64,000 bases of DNA from Leptospiraceae bacterium (GTDB taxonomy: Bacteria > Spirochaetota > Leptospiria > Leptospirales > Leptospiraceae): positions 144,774-208,773 of the forward strand of contig JACKPB010000009.1 in the NCBI GenBank assembly GCA_024233875.1. Reading direction: 5' to 3'. Position numbers and translations under genes: made by a program. The notes below the pieces were generated by a model. That model was not told the origin of the DNA, ran no database searches, and saw only the letters and a list, made by a program, of their open reading frames with translations. Of this stretch, positions 18,295-27,354 are shown one piece after another. Numbering within the stretch: position 1 is the stretch's first letter; every line of letters begins with the position of its first letter.

Positions 18295-18589
18295 TGCTGG
18301 TCACCACCGTTTTATTTTTAATTTCGGTAGAACTTGAAATTTCCAATGAGTTATTTTAAAGAACCTGATAGATTTGAAACATCCGGAAGAAATAGTCTTA
18401 TGTTTCACTCTATTTAAAATAGAAACTTATGTTCTTAGTAAAGATTCCATCTCCAGAGAAAGGCCCCAAAAAGAGAAAATCTTGAAAATCTACCCTGTGG
18501 GTACTACAGGCCGAAATATCAAAATTTTCCAAATTTTGGGTATTCTCATATCAACGGAGAAACGAAAATTTCAGCAAATAGTTTACTAA

Positions 18590-18658
18590 CTCACATTACG
18601 CAAAGAAGTGAAATGTGAGGTTGCAGGGAGCCTGCGGACAGCTTGGGCTATCGCCTAA
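18590..18658 (+). other. Cluster of three stem-loops, possible structured RNA or DNA element
   Basis: Hairpin 1: CTCACATT (18590-18597) with AATGTGAG (18612-18619). Hairpin 2: GCAGG-GAG-CCTGC (18623-18635). Hairpin 3: TTGGGC-TATC-GCCTAA (18643-18658, one G-T pair). A T-rich stretch follows. This G+C-rich island stands out from its surroundings. Hairpin 1 has a relative at 61751-61783. Confidence 0.45.
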
Positions 18659-19037
18659 ACCCATATTTTTATTGATTTATTAGCAAAAAATGATTTTGAT
18701 TTTAAACTAAAAAAAATTTGAAAAATAAAATACTGCGTAGGATGAGTTACTAATTCATTGCAAAGGGGCATTAGGACTTTTCTCTAGTAGAACAAATATC
18801 CTAGCCTCTAATTAGGTTTCATCAGCCATTCTGACCTTGAACTAAGATTTTAGAGTAAACACAGAAGAGATCTTTGCTCATTAAATAAAGAAGAGGAAAT
18901 AATTTTCCTCAAATCACAAAGAGGATACAATTCAAAAAAATTAAACACCAATTCCCAAATTGCAATAATAGAAGAGATCAAGCATTCGTGACTGATGGAA
19001 TAGATCTTATGATTTTTCAGGGAGATGAAAATTTTTA

Positions 19038-19140
19038 TTTATAGTCATTTTCAGAAGGTTTGCGCATTCACAGAAGAATCATCTATAAAACGGCTACAAA
19101 CCTTACGAAGAAATACGTAAGTATTTATGAAAACCGGTAT
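19038..19140 (+). repeat. Dispersed intergenic repeat, copy A
   Basis: Shares with copies B, C and D the blocks TTTATAGTCATTTTC, TTTGCGCATTCAC, GAAGAATCA, CTATAAAA, GGCTACA and GTAAGTATTT, in the same order and spacing apart from single-base gaps. See the other copies at 38792, 41700 and 61787. Confidence 0.75.
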
Positions 19141-19344
19141 AGAAGAAACTCAAATCCACTCTTTCATTCGAACTTTACTTTCCGAACATCCAAAAAATAT
19201 TTCATTCTATGGATTTTTAGGAGCTGAGTGATGAAAAACAAAAAATTCCAGGAGTCTTGATAATAGATTACTTTAGAAAGATACAAATTGCATATTCAAT
19301 TCAAAGTTGATGTATAGCTAGAAAATAGTACGCAACCCACCCAC

Positions 19345-19561
19345 TCCAAACCGGAGACTACTTTGATTGGAAACTTTAGACCCTTGATTTCGTAACCGAA
19401 TCTTTTAAAGAAAAATACAATAGGATTTCAGATAAGAACCCAAGTTTCATTTTTGAGTGCTTGAAAATAAATATGGATGAATTGAATTGCTTCATTAGTT
19501 TACAAAAGCAGAAAGGAAAATATGAGTACATCGACTTAGAAGACACCCTATATCCATTTTG
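19345..19561 (+). pseudogene. Possible decayed reading frame
   Basis: In one plus-strand frame the translation reads FDWKL, then a TAG stop, then TLDFVTESFKEKYNRISDK and about 45 more residues ending GKYEYIDLEDTLYPF at a TGA. The composition is protein-like, but there is no start codon with a ribosome site and the frame is interrupted, so it may be a gene remnant. I recognise no family. Confidence 0.3.
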
Positions 19562-20375
19562 AGGTAGTACTGAGGAATTCATATTTTGCTAAAAAGAGAG
19601 AAACTGAATTGGGAAGGAAGGAATTTTTAGAAAAAAGGATAACTATCAATACTTAGAAAAATAATCTAAAGTAGATGGAAATGCTTGAATCCTATTTTTT
19701 CCGATGAAGTAGGACTTTGCATTCTGAAGAAATCTCTCCTGTTTAAAATGAAACCTGAATGGTGTTAAAAAGATTGTTCCACCCGCTCTCAATAAGTTTT
19801 AAGAATACAATTGCTAAAACTGAAATTCACAGACAACCGGAAGGTCCAGAAGAACAGTTCAGCGACCCTTCCCCAAACCTCACTCTATTACAGGCATAGA
19901 AATAAAATGAAAATTTAAAAGGCTACTGGATTTGAATTATAAGAAATAAGGATATCAAATAGAAACTTTTGAATGAATTGAACAAACCGTTTGGAATTAT
20001 TTTCTTTTTGATCTTTTGAAAAACCGAAATTCATTCTGTTTTTTATTTAAACCATCTTATCTATATGTGCATACATCTAAAAAATTTTCAAATGGGTCGT
20101 GATTTTAAAAAAAAGATACATTCCGAAAAAATAAATTTCTTCATTTTTTCTCAATTTTAGATAGAATACTTGCCTATCAACAGAATAGAAGCCTAATGAA
20201 GGTTTGTACCAGAAGCATGAAGATTTTAAAGAAATAATGGAGTTTAAGCACAAAATCAATCTGATTGAAAAGAATTTAAATTAGATTTTTTAGTAAAAAA
20301 CTCAATATTTTCCCATATTTTTACTATGTCTCATTAAAAAAAAGTACACATTCTAAAAAAATATTATTTATTGGA

Positions 20376-20406
20376 TTGACCTTGCATAGGGCATTTCCGA
20401 TATTAA
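20376..20406 (+). promoter_or_regulatory. Candidate promoter of fcpA
   Basis: TTGACC (20376-20381), a 19-base spacer and TATTAA (20401-20406), leaving a leader of roughly 60 bases before the fcpA ATG. The spacer is 1-2 bases longer than ideal. Confidence 0.35.
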
Positions 20407-20470
20407 TTACGGGATAGATTTATTTATAAGTCTGTCTTAAATATTGAAAGAGAGTTAAAGGTATAACAAG

Positions 20471-21376
20471 ATGAAGATTTTCAATAGACTAGTCATTCTC
20501 TTAGTGCTGATCAACTTTGGTATTCTATATGCTCAGGATCCAGCTCCTGCAGGACAACCAGACAAAGCTGCAGCAAATAGTGAAGAAGAAGTTACCATTA
20601 AGGGCGAGCTTGTTCCGGATGATGATGCTAATCTTTCCGATGAAGAAAAAGCAAGAAAGAAAGAAATCATTAAGCAAGAAGCTATGTGGAAGAACCCCGA
20701 CTTTGCTGGTTACAACAAAGCATTCGAGGATTTACACAAACTTTCCAAAGCTTTTGCTAACAATAAATACAGACTTGCACTTTCCGCTTACCAGTCTGGT
20801 ATGAACACTATTCTCAAGATGAGAGAAAACATCGAGCAATACAGAAAAGAGCAATCTGAAAAGAAGCGTCTTGATGAAAAATGGTACTGGCAAAAAATCG
20901 ATAGAAAAGCTAACGAAGAAAGATATATTCAACGTGAAAAAATGGCTGCTAAATTAGCTGCAGTTACTTATTTCACTAAAGCGATCAATCACCTCGATGA
21001 AATAAAAAATCCTGACCTCAGAGAAGAGAAAGCATACAAAACACTTCTTTCTTCTGTTTACAGAGCATGGATTATGGCTGAATATGATACACAGAATTAT
21101 CCTCAGTGTATTCCTATCATAGAGCTTTACCTCGAGCTTGATCTTAACGAAAAAGAGTACCCTGCTCATAAATACCTGGCTAGCTGCTATTCTTTCGAAG
21201 AAAACACTTTGAAAAAATACAAAGCCGGTAGCGATGACCAAGTACAAAAACTCAAGAACAAGAAAAACGTTCACCTTCTTAGAGCAACTGAGCTGAAGTA
21301 TGGCAAAGGTTCTGTAGAATACAAACACATTGTAGACATGGTGAATAGAGACGAAGTAATTTCTGTCACTCCTTAA
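20471..21376 (+). CDS. fcpA: Flagellar coiling protein FcpA
   Basis: 301 residues with a signal peptide (MKIFNRLVILLVLINFGILYA, cut before QDPAPAG), an acidic linker, and a long helical TPR-like body: NLSDEEKARKKEIIKQEAMW, KRLDEKWYWQKIDRKANEE, KAINHLDEIKNPDLRE, EKEYPAHKYLASCYSFEEN. This closely fits Leptospira FcpA as I recall it. FcpA coats the periplasmic flagellar filament and gives it its coiled shape and the cell its hooked ends and motility. It stands alone, with its own promoter and a strong terminator. No other flagellar gene is in the window. Confidence 0.9.
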   Translation: MKIFNRLVILLVLINFGILYAQDPAPAGQPDKAAANSEEEVTIKGELVPDDDANLSDEEKARKKEIIKQEAMWKNPDFAGYNKAFEDLHKLSKAFANNKYRLALSAYQSGMNTILKMRENIEQYRKEQSEKKRLDEKWYWQKIDRKANEERYIQREKMAAKLAAVTYFTKAINHLDEIKNPDLREEKAYKTLLSSVYRAWIMAEYDTQNYPQCIPIIELYLELDLNEKEYPAHKYLASCYSFEENTLKKYKAGSDDQVQKLKNKKNVHLLRATELKYGKGSVEYKHIVDMVNRDEVISVTP

Positions 21377-21401
21377 TAACTTGCTCTTTCAATTTTAATA
21401 G

Positions 21402-21425
21402 AACAGCCCCGAAAGGGGTTGTTTT
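21402..21425 (+). terminator. Rho-independent terminator of fcpA
   Basis: Stem AACAGCCCC (21402-21410) and GGGGTTGTT (21415-21423) with a GAAA tetraloop, followed by a short T run. It lies 25 bases after the fcpA stop. Confidence 0.85.
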
Positions 21426-21521
21426 ATTAAATTGAAATCCCCTCCCCCTTACCACCTCCAATGAGAAATAAAAAACACTGTTGAGGTTACTCAAACCTGA
21501 ACTAATCTCAACAGATTATCC

Positions 21522-22385
21522 ATGCATCCAAAAGACTCTATACTTTATGTTTTAAGAAAATCCCAAGCTTTCTTGAAAGATAACGGAATCGAATCTTCTC
21601 GATTGGATGCTGAACTTTTATTATCAGAAGTTTTGAACTTCAATCGCGTTAAACTCTACACACATTTTGAATACAAACTTACAGAAGAGCAAAAAGACAA
21701 TTATAGAAAATTATTAAAAGAGAGAGCTAAAAAGGTTCCTATTGCTTATCTCACTAAAAAGAAAAATTTTTATAATTCTACATTTTATGTAGATCCTTCC
21801 GTATTGATACCAAGACCCGAGACTGAAGAACTTGTAGAATGGGTTCTTAAAGATACTCCATCAATAGAAGAATACACCGTCTTAGATTTGTGCACCGGAT
21901 CGGGTTGTTTAGGGATTTCTTTAAAGAGAGAAAGACCCAATTGGATACTGCATTTTTCTGATCTATCTATGGAAGCGCTTGAAGTTTGCAAAAAAAACTA
22001 TTTCAGTATAATAGAAGATGATTCGTTCAATAATTTTTATATTTCAGATTTATTTGATAGCATCCCTATTAAAAAATTTAACCTTATCACTATCAACCCT
22101 CCTTATATACCCAGTACCGAAAAGGAACTTCTATCAGCGGGTGTGTATGAATATGAACCCCATCTAGCTTTATTCCTGGATCATCATGAAGAATTTCTTA
22201 CGAAATTAATTAAAAATCTCGATAATTACATAGAAGACACAGGAAATTTGTTTATGGAAATTCATCCTGATTGGGAACCCATATTGAAGAAAATTGTATT
22301 ACAAAGCAATAAACATATCGTATTTAAAAAAGACTATAGCAATAAAATAAGGATGGCAAAGATATCTAATGAGCTTACTCAATAA
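21522..22385 (+). CDS. prmC: Peptide chain release factor N5-glutamine methyltransferase
   Basis: 287 residues. The N-terminal helical domain is followed by a SAM-binding fold (VLDLCTGSGCLGISL) and the catalytic NPPY motif at N192-Y195. It methylates the Gln of the GGQ motif in release factors RF1 and RF2. The end overlaps the start of the peroxiredoxin gene by 17 bases, so the two are co-expressed. Confidence 0.93.
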   Translation: MHPKDSILYVLRKSQAFLKDNGIESSRLDAELLLSEVLNFNRVKLYTHFEYKLTEEQKDNYRKLLKERAKKVPIAYLTKKKNFYNSTFYVDPSVLIPRPETEELVEWVLKDTPSIEEYTVLDLCTGSGCLGISLKRERPNWILHFSDLSMEALEVCKKNYFSIIEDDSFNNFYISDLFDSIPIKKFNLITINPPYIPSTEKELLSAGVYEYEPHLALFLDHHEEFLTKLIKNLDNYIEDTGNLFMEIHPDWEPILKKIVLQSNKHIVFKKDYSNKIRMAKISNELTQ

Positions 22386-22815
22386 ACCGGCACCGGATTT
22401 TTCCTTAATAAATTCAGAAGGAGCAAAGGTATCTTTATCAGATTTTAAAGGAAAAAAAGTTCTTTTAGTGTTTTATCCCGGAGATGATACAGCTGTTTGC
22501 ACCAAACAACTTTGCTCTTATAGTAGCGGATTTGAAGAATTTCAAAATTTAAACATAGAGATTCTGGGTATCAATAAAGATAGTGTAGAATCTCATAAAA
22601 AATTTAAAGAGAAATACAAATTGAATTTAAATCTATTGAGTGATCCCGATGGAAAGGTATGCAAAACATACAATGCATTAGGACTCATTGGGGTCAATAG
22701 GACTACTTACTTAATTGATGAAGAAAGTAAAATCATTTTTGAAAACACGGTACTCCCAATATTTTACAAAGACAAAGATGATATAATGACTTCTATTAAA
22801 TCTTTGATTTCATAG
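22369..22815 (+). CDS. bcp: Peroxiredoxin, Bcp/PrxQ type
   Basis: 148 residues of thioredoxin fold. The peroxidatic site is VFYPGDDTAVCTKQLC, with C44 and resolving C49 five residues apart, as in Bcp. It reduces hydrogen peroxide and organic peroxides using thioredoxin in the cytoplasm. The gene overlaps prmC and ends 6 bases before the next gene, so it is central in a prmC-bcp-unknown-protease operon. Confidence 0.9.
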   Translation: MSLLNKPAPDFSLINSEGAKVSLSDFKGKKVLLVFYPGDDTAVCTKQLCSYSSGFEEFQNLNIEILGINKDSVESHKKFKEKYKLNLNLLSDPDGKVCKTYNALGLIGVNRTTYLIDEESKIIFENTVLPIFYKDKDDIMTSIKSLIS

Positions 22816-22821
22816 TTTACA

Positions 22822-24033
22822 ATGGATAAGTCAATCCCTTACATCCCTCCTATTTCTAGATATACCCGCCAGGTATCTTATGAAGATTGGTTTCTCTCAA
22901 CAGAATACTTTGAGAAAAAAGATTATTACAATTCGTTTAAATACTTACTAAAATACATTAATGCTCCAATAGATATACCGGATTCAGACACTCTTGATCT
23001 AACAGTTCCCCAGGGTTCTGTCTATCTTCGTATCAAAGCAGATAAAGAGAAGTATTCATTTTCAATTCCATTTTTGAAGTTCACTAAAGATTCGAATCGA
23101 ATAGCGGCTATGCGCAGAATGATTGAGCAGAATTTTTCATCTTTGATATTGAGTCAGATAGTGCTACGTGAGGATGAATTGTATTTTCACTATGAAGATA
23201 ATATTTATAATGCAGAGCCTTATAAAATCTATTTTACTCTTGATGAGATGTCCACTGAAGCTGACAACACAGATGACTATTATATAGATAGATTCAATCT
23301 GGAACATATCATTAAACCTGATTTAGATTATTTTACCAGCGAAGAATATGAGAAATCAAAAGAACTCTTCTATACTATTCTGAATGATAGTATTGCAGGT
23401 TCGGAATACTTTGAAGGTAAGAGAAATTATAATTCAGCCTGTGATTATTTGGCTCTATGTTTATTTAAGATAAAATATGTGATTTTTCCTCAGGGAATTT
23501 TAGGAAGAGAAATTCAAGAAATCTTAAATTATATGTATTCTAATGAAGGTGTTAATACAATACTAAACAACACCAGATTGAAAATTAAAAAATTAATAGA
23601 AATTGAAGAATCCAAATTCAAAGACAGTCTTTTTCATCCAAAATTCTTTATACCTATCAAACCGCGATTAGATTTGATTAAATTGCAGGAAATACTAAAA
23701 CCCATCCAAGAAAAAACTCAAGAGATTATAGGGAATAAAGCCTACCAGGAATCAGGAATCTATATTCTCTACAATTTGTACTATATCTTAGATGGATACT
23801 CGATAAATTCTCACCTTCAGGATTCCATAGAGCATGCTCTATCAGATGTTTCACAGAAAGACTGGAAGTTTACATCTGATTATTTATTAAAATTAATTAA
23901 TAATATTATGATTATTAAACTAGATGAGGAAGGAAATATCACTTCAGGTACACTCGATATATTTGAGACAAGCAAAGAGAAGAAAAGTAAAATGAATTCG
24001 ATTTTTTCAAAAATCCGAAATATTTTCAAATAA
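22822..24033 (+). CDS. Unknown protein with YbjN-like N-terminal region
   Basis: 403 residues, no signal peptide. Residues about 50-150 look like a YbjN / secretion-chaperone-like fold (LDLTVPQGSVYLRIKADKEK, IPFLKF, LSQIVLREDELYFHYED). The middle and C-terminus are helical, with Tyr-rich segments, and the end is basic. It starts 6 bases after bcp, and the serine protease gene follows after 21 bases. The protease also carries a YbjN-like domain, so the two proteins may interact. I recognise no established family for the full protein. Confidence 0.55.
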   Translation: MDKSIPYIPPISRYTRQVSYEDWFLSTEYFEKKDYYNSFKYLLKYINAPIDIPDSDTLDLTVPQGSVYLRIKADKEKYSFSIPFLKFTKDSNRIAAMRRMIEQNFSSLILSQIVLREDELYFHYEDNIYNAEPYKIYFTLDEMSTEADNTDDYYIDRFNLEHIIKPDLDYFTSEEYEKSKELFYTILNDSIAGSEYFEGKRNYNSACDYLALCLFKIKYVIFPQGILGREIQEILNYMYSNEGVNTILNNTRLKIKKLIEIEESKFKDSLFHPKFFIPIKPRLDLIKLQEILKPIQEKTQEIIGNKAYQESGIYILYNLYYILDGYSINSHLQDSIEHALSDVSQKDWKFTSDYLLKLINNIMIIKLDEEGNITSGTLDIFETSKEKKSKMNSIFSKIRNIFK

Positions 24034-24054
24034 TGTCTAGAGGACTTTTATATA

Positions 24055-25149
24055 ATGAATGAATTAGAATCCATATTCCCTGCAATTATAAAAATAAATA
24101 CATCCGAGGGTAGCGGAAGTGGATTGTATTACAAAAAATTACATCTTATCATAACTAATTTTCATGTTATATCCGGATTTCGACGTGTAGCTTTTGAAAC
24201 ACAATCGAAGGAAACAATTTCTGCTGATGTAATAATAGTAAATCCACTGATAGATATAGCCATTTTAAAACCTCATAAGCATTTAGACTCAATGCCGGAA
24301 GTTTCTTTTTTAAAACATAAGTACTTAAAAAATATGGACAAAGTTTCGGTACTAGGATATCCATATGGAATGCCTTTTACGATTACTGAGGGGATTATTT
24401 CTTCAGTTAACCAACTTTTAGGCGGGCAAAAGTACATCCAAACAGATGCTGCAGTCAATCCAGGTAACAGTGGAGGACCACTAGTCAATAATAATGGTAA
24501 AATTATCGGTATTACAACTTCTAAATTTAGCAATGCTGACAATATGGGATTTGCTCTACCTATTGACAGAGTCATTGATGAACTAGATGCTTTAGATCAA
24601 AACCCAAACTATATTTATTCAGTAAAATGTCCTTCCTGTAATTTTCCCCTCTATGAGGAAACTGAATATTGTCCAAACTGTGGAAATGAATTAGATATCG
24701 AAAATCTCTTTAAAGAAACTCCTAAGACATATATCGCTGTATTTGTAGAAGAAGTCTTTAAGGATCTAAATTTAGATCCAGTGATAGCCAGAAAGGGATT
24801 GGATTACTGGGAATTTTACCAGGGTAGTGCTCAGGTAAGGTATTTTGTTTACAGAAATAATTATTTATTTGCTGTGAGTCCTCTCAATAAGCTCCCAAAG
24901 AATAGATTATTAGAACTTTATGAATACATATTAAGCAATAAGGTTGAGCCATTTTTATTAGGTATAAGCGATTCAGTCATCTATATATCTTATCGTATCA
25001 ATCTTTCTGATATTCAGGGAGAAGATAAGTCAAAAATCCAGAAAAATCTTGTTAATTTAGCCTTAAAAGCTGATGAGATGGACAATTTCTTTTATGAAAA
25101 GTATCAATGTGAGTACTATGATAATTCAAAACTTGATATTCAAACTTAA
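24055..25149 (+). CDS. Trypsin-like (S1C/HtrA-type) serine protease with zinc ribbon and YbjN-like C-terminus
   Basis: 364 residues. The protease domain (1-180) has an intact triad: H37 (TNFHV), D67 (PLIDIAIL), S139 (NPGNSGGP). There is no signal peptide and no PDZ domain, unlike DegP/HtrA, so it is probably cytoplasmic. A four-Cys zinc ribbon follows (C192-P-S-C195, C206-P-N-C209). The last 140 residues resemble a YbjN-like domain (GLDYWEFYQGSAQVRYFVY). AGAGGA precedes the ATG. The order protease, zinc ribbon, YbjN is unusual, and it pairs with the upstream gene. Confidence 0.75.
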   Translation: MNELESIFPAIIKINTSEGSGSGLYYKKLHLIITNFHVISGFRRVAFETQSKETISADVIIVNPLIDIAILKPHKHLDSMPEVSFLKHKYLKNMDKVSVLGYPYGMPFTITEGIISSVNQLLGGQKYIQTDAAVNPGNSGGPLVNNNGKIIGITTSKFSNADNMGFALPIDRVIDELDALDQNPNYIYSVKCPSCNFPLYEETEYCPNCGNELDIENLFKETPKTYIAVFVEEVFKDLNLDPVIARKGLDYWEFYQGSAQVRYFVYRNNYLFAVSPLNKLPKNRLLELYEYILSNKVEPFLLGISDSVIYISYRINLSDIQGEDKSKIQKNLVNLALKADEMDNFFYEKYQCEYYDNSKLDIQT

Positions 25150-25263
25150 TTTTTTTCTTAATTTAAATATTCTTCTTGTATAAATATTCCAAAAAACTCA
25201 GATATTATAAGACTCTTAAAAACTTCATTTAGAGACTAAATTCACAAAAATCAAGGAGTAAAG

Positions 25264-26193
25264 ATGAAAAAAATTCTTACACTTTTCATTTTATTAATGT
25301 TCTTTTCCTATTGTAAAGCAAAGGAAAAGGTAACCATTCTAACCGGTAGTGCGGATGGAAATTATTACAAAGGTGGTATGGTACTTAAAAAGATTTTAGA
25401 TAAGAACTTTGATTTGCAAGTGATGGAATCAAATGGTTCCTTTCAAAACATTGAGGATTTGAGTGCAGGAAAAGCTGATTTTGCTTTTGCTCAGTTTGAT
25501 ACAATTCTAGTCTTTGTTGGTATGGGTGGTGAGTACAAAGATAAGGTCAATAAATGTCTGGCTGTTGCCCCTATAGACAACGAAACTGTTCATATACTAG
25601 TTAACAATAATTCAGGAATCAATAGTCTGGCTGATTTAGCTGGAAAGAAAGTAGCTATGGGTGAAGAAAAATCCGGAACTTGGATAACTACAAAAATTAT
25701 AGCTAAAACTATTCTTGATGTTGATGTAAATGCAGAAGGATCCGGATTTCAATACATGGAAGATGCTGAAGCTCTCAAGAAACTCATCGATGGTGAAATT
25801 GATGCAATGTTCTTGGTTTCTGCAATGGGAACTCCTCTACTCAAATCAGTTGATGCTGACGCAGGTGAGAAAATCAGACTTTTATCTTACACAAAAGCTG
25901 AAATTCCTAACACTCTAGCTTCCAGATACATTGCTATGACTATCAATAATGGAACCTATCCATGGTTGAAAGAAGAGATTGAAGTACCCGTTACTGCATC
26001 TTTCCTTTTAGTAAATGAAACTGTAACTCCTGAAAAACTTGAAGCTATAGGTAAGTTGATATATGAAAATGATGACGCAATGGATGAAGAAAGTAATACG
26101 TTTCTTTCTAGAGGTAAAGAAATTGCTCTCAAACAAATTGATATCGGAATTCCTTACCACAACTCCATCAAAGCATATCTAAAGAAAAAATAA
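25264..26193 (+). CDS. TAXI family TRAP-type solute-binding lipoprotein
   Basis: 309 residues. The signal peptide ends in a spirochaete-type lipobox (MFFSYC), then VTILTGSADGNYYKGGMVL, and SGTWITTKIIA near residue 140, typical of TAXI binding proteins. It would bind a small solute outside the inner membrane for a TRAP transporter, but no membrane subunits are nearby. It could also be an orphan receptor. AAGGAG precedes the ATG. A bidirectional terminator separates it from the next, convergent gene. Confidence 0.8.
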   Translation: MKKILTLFILLMFFSYCKAKEKVTILTGSADGNYYKGGMVLKKILDKNFDLQVMESNGSFQNIEDLSAGKADFAFAQFDTILVFVGMGGEYKDKVNKCLAVAPIDNETVHILVNNNSGINSLADLAGKKVAMGEEKSGTWITTKIIAKTILDVDVNAEGSGFQYMEDAEALKKLIDGEIDAMFLVSAMGTPLLKSVDADAGEKIRLLSYTKAEIPNTLASRYIAMTINNGTYPWLKEEIEVPVTASFLLVNETVTPEKLEAIGKLIYENDDAMDEESNTFLSRGKEIALKQIDIGIPYHNSIKAYLKKK

Positions 26194-26204
26194 TTTTTTA
26201 ATTT

Positions 26205-26229
26205 TCAGGGTAATATATCATTACCCTGA
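26205..26229. terminator. Bidirectional terminator between convergent genes
   Basis: Perfect 10-bp stem TCAGGGTAAT (26205-26214) and ATTACCCTGA (26220-26229) with loop ATATC. A T-rich run follows on both strands. The hairpin overlaps the last codons and the stop of the minus-strand membrane gene. Confidence 0.75.
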
Positions 26230-27020
26230 TTTTCCTCTTCAAGAGTCTGAGCAGTAATACGATCTAAATCTAATTCTTTTACATGTTTTTCCATTTCTTT
26301 TAAAAGCTTAATATTCAATTCTCTTGATATTTTACCAATTACTTCATTTTCTACGGTTTCAATTATTACATTAGTGATGTCATTTGACAACTGATCGGAT
26401 AATCCATTGAATAAAGGATTGGAAGTTATTTTACCTATAGAAGTTTTATTATCTAATGAATCTTTAACTACTATTTTAAGATTTTCTCTATTTGATTCTA
26501 AGATTGGTCCGGAGAGTTTAGAAAAATCTAATCTTTCTACGACCTCATTAACACGTTCTAAGGATCTTAAAAATATTGCATCAGAGATTGTATCTATAAA
26601 TAAATCCATAAATGAGAAATTAATCTCTTTATCTATAAAGATAGCTGCATTTTTCTCTCCTCTTCTTATAAATTTATAAATGAGAATAGATTGTTTTAAT
26701 GTGATTAAAAATAAGAAAAATCTAAAGATTGGAATAGGAAATATCCCAAGAAGATGATACCATCGATCCTGAATGTATCTAAATTTTTCTTCCCGTCCAT
26801 GAATTCTTTTTATAAACTCTATACCCCAAATAGAAGCTACAATGAAATCAAAGAAAAATATGAACAAGTTTAGATTATTAGGAAAATACAATTCATATGA
26901 TGTTTTCAATAAGAGAAGAAGCAAATCAATAATCAATAAAATATGAAAGAAATATTCTTTTTTGGAAATAGGTAGGTAAGTAGACCACTCTCGAAGTTTA
27001 CTTTTTCTTTTATTTTTCAT
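26205..27020 (-). CDS. Membrane protein of unknown function
   Basis: 271 residues. There are about three to four hydrophobic segments in residues 22-115, including FHILLIIDLLLLLLKTSYEL and a segment with FFDFIVASIWGIEFIKR that vaguely recalls voltage-sensor helices S1-S3. A charged, helical C-terminal half of 150 residues follows. No pore or enzyme motif is visible. Its start overlaps the DUF5329 gene by 11 bases at the distal end of the opp operon. Function unknown. Confidence 0.6.
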   Translation of the reverse strand: MKNKRKSKLREWSTYLPISKKEYFFHILLIIDLLLLLLKTSYELYFPNNLNLFIFFFDFIVASIWGIEFIKRIHGREEKFRYIQDRWYHLLGIFPIPIFRFFLFLITLKQSILIYKFIRRGEKNAAIFIDKEINFSFMDLFIDTISDAIFLRSLERVNEVVERLDFSKLSGPILESNRENLKIVVKDSLDNKTSIGKITSNPLFNGLSDQLSNDITNVIIETVENEVIGKISRELNIKLLKEMEKHVKELDLDRITAQTLEEENQGNDILP

Positions 27021-27354
27021 ATAACTTTAACTTTTTTTCTAACCAATCTTTTGCTAATATAGTTTGGTTGTCCTTTGTTTTTATTTTGTAATAGATTCCG
27101 GTGATTGAAGATTTTGTAGCTAATATCTCAATAAAGTCTTCTACTGAATTTATTTTTGATTCATAATAATTGTATTTTGATTCGAGATGGCTTCTTGCTT
27201 TTTGGGAATCATACTCAATTCCATTTCTAATGAAAATAAGATTAGATTCCGAAATTGACTTCAACAAATAGTCAATTTTTTGCTTCTCCTGAACAGACGG
27301 CTGAGAATATAGGATTGAAAAGGATAGTATAAATAGAGATATAAAATGCTTCAT
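27010..27354 (-). CDS. DUF5329 family small exported protein
   Basis: 114 residues with a signal peptide (MKHFISLFILSFSILYS) and the DUF5329 pattern: KIDYLLKSISESNLIFIRNG, SHLESKYNYYE, SVEDFIEILATKSSITG and a final LAKDWLEKKL. Predicted periplasmic. The function of the family is not known. It overlaps the stop of oppF by 4 bases, so it is translationally coupled to the oligopeptide transporter operon. Confidence 0.7.
   Translation of the reverse strand: MKHFISLFILSFSILYSQPSVQEKQKIDYLLKSISESNLIFIRNGIEYDSQKARSHLESKYNYYESKINSVEDFIEILATKSSITGIYYKIKTKDNQTILAKDWLEKKLKLYEK

Larger units (their letters stand above)
18295..20470. other. 2.2 kb intergenic region with repeats, hairpins and decayed coding sequence
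   Basis: No convincing gene was found. A cluster of three hairpins lies at 18590-18658. A dispersed-repeat copy is at 19038-19140. A reading frame with protein-like composition but an in-frame TAG lies near 19345-19561. The fcpA promoter is at the right end. No tRNA, tmRNA, RNase P RNA or SRP RNA signature was recognised. Its position beside parS and at a strand switch (mostly minus genes left, plus genes right) makes it one of two candidate origin gaps, but I saw no DnaA-box cluster. Confidence 0.6.

Noticed and set aside
18374..18589. 71-codon open frame in the gene desert
   Set aside because: No ribosome site, no recognisable motif, and length expected by chance in 2 kb; not called as a gene.
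18295..20470. tmRNA, RNase P RNA or SRP RNA gene in the large gap
   Set aside because: I looked for their conserved core sequences and found none on either strand; a covariance search would be decisive.
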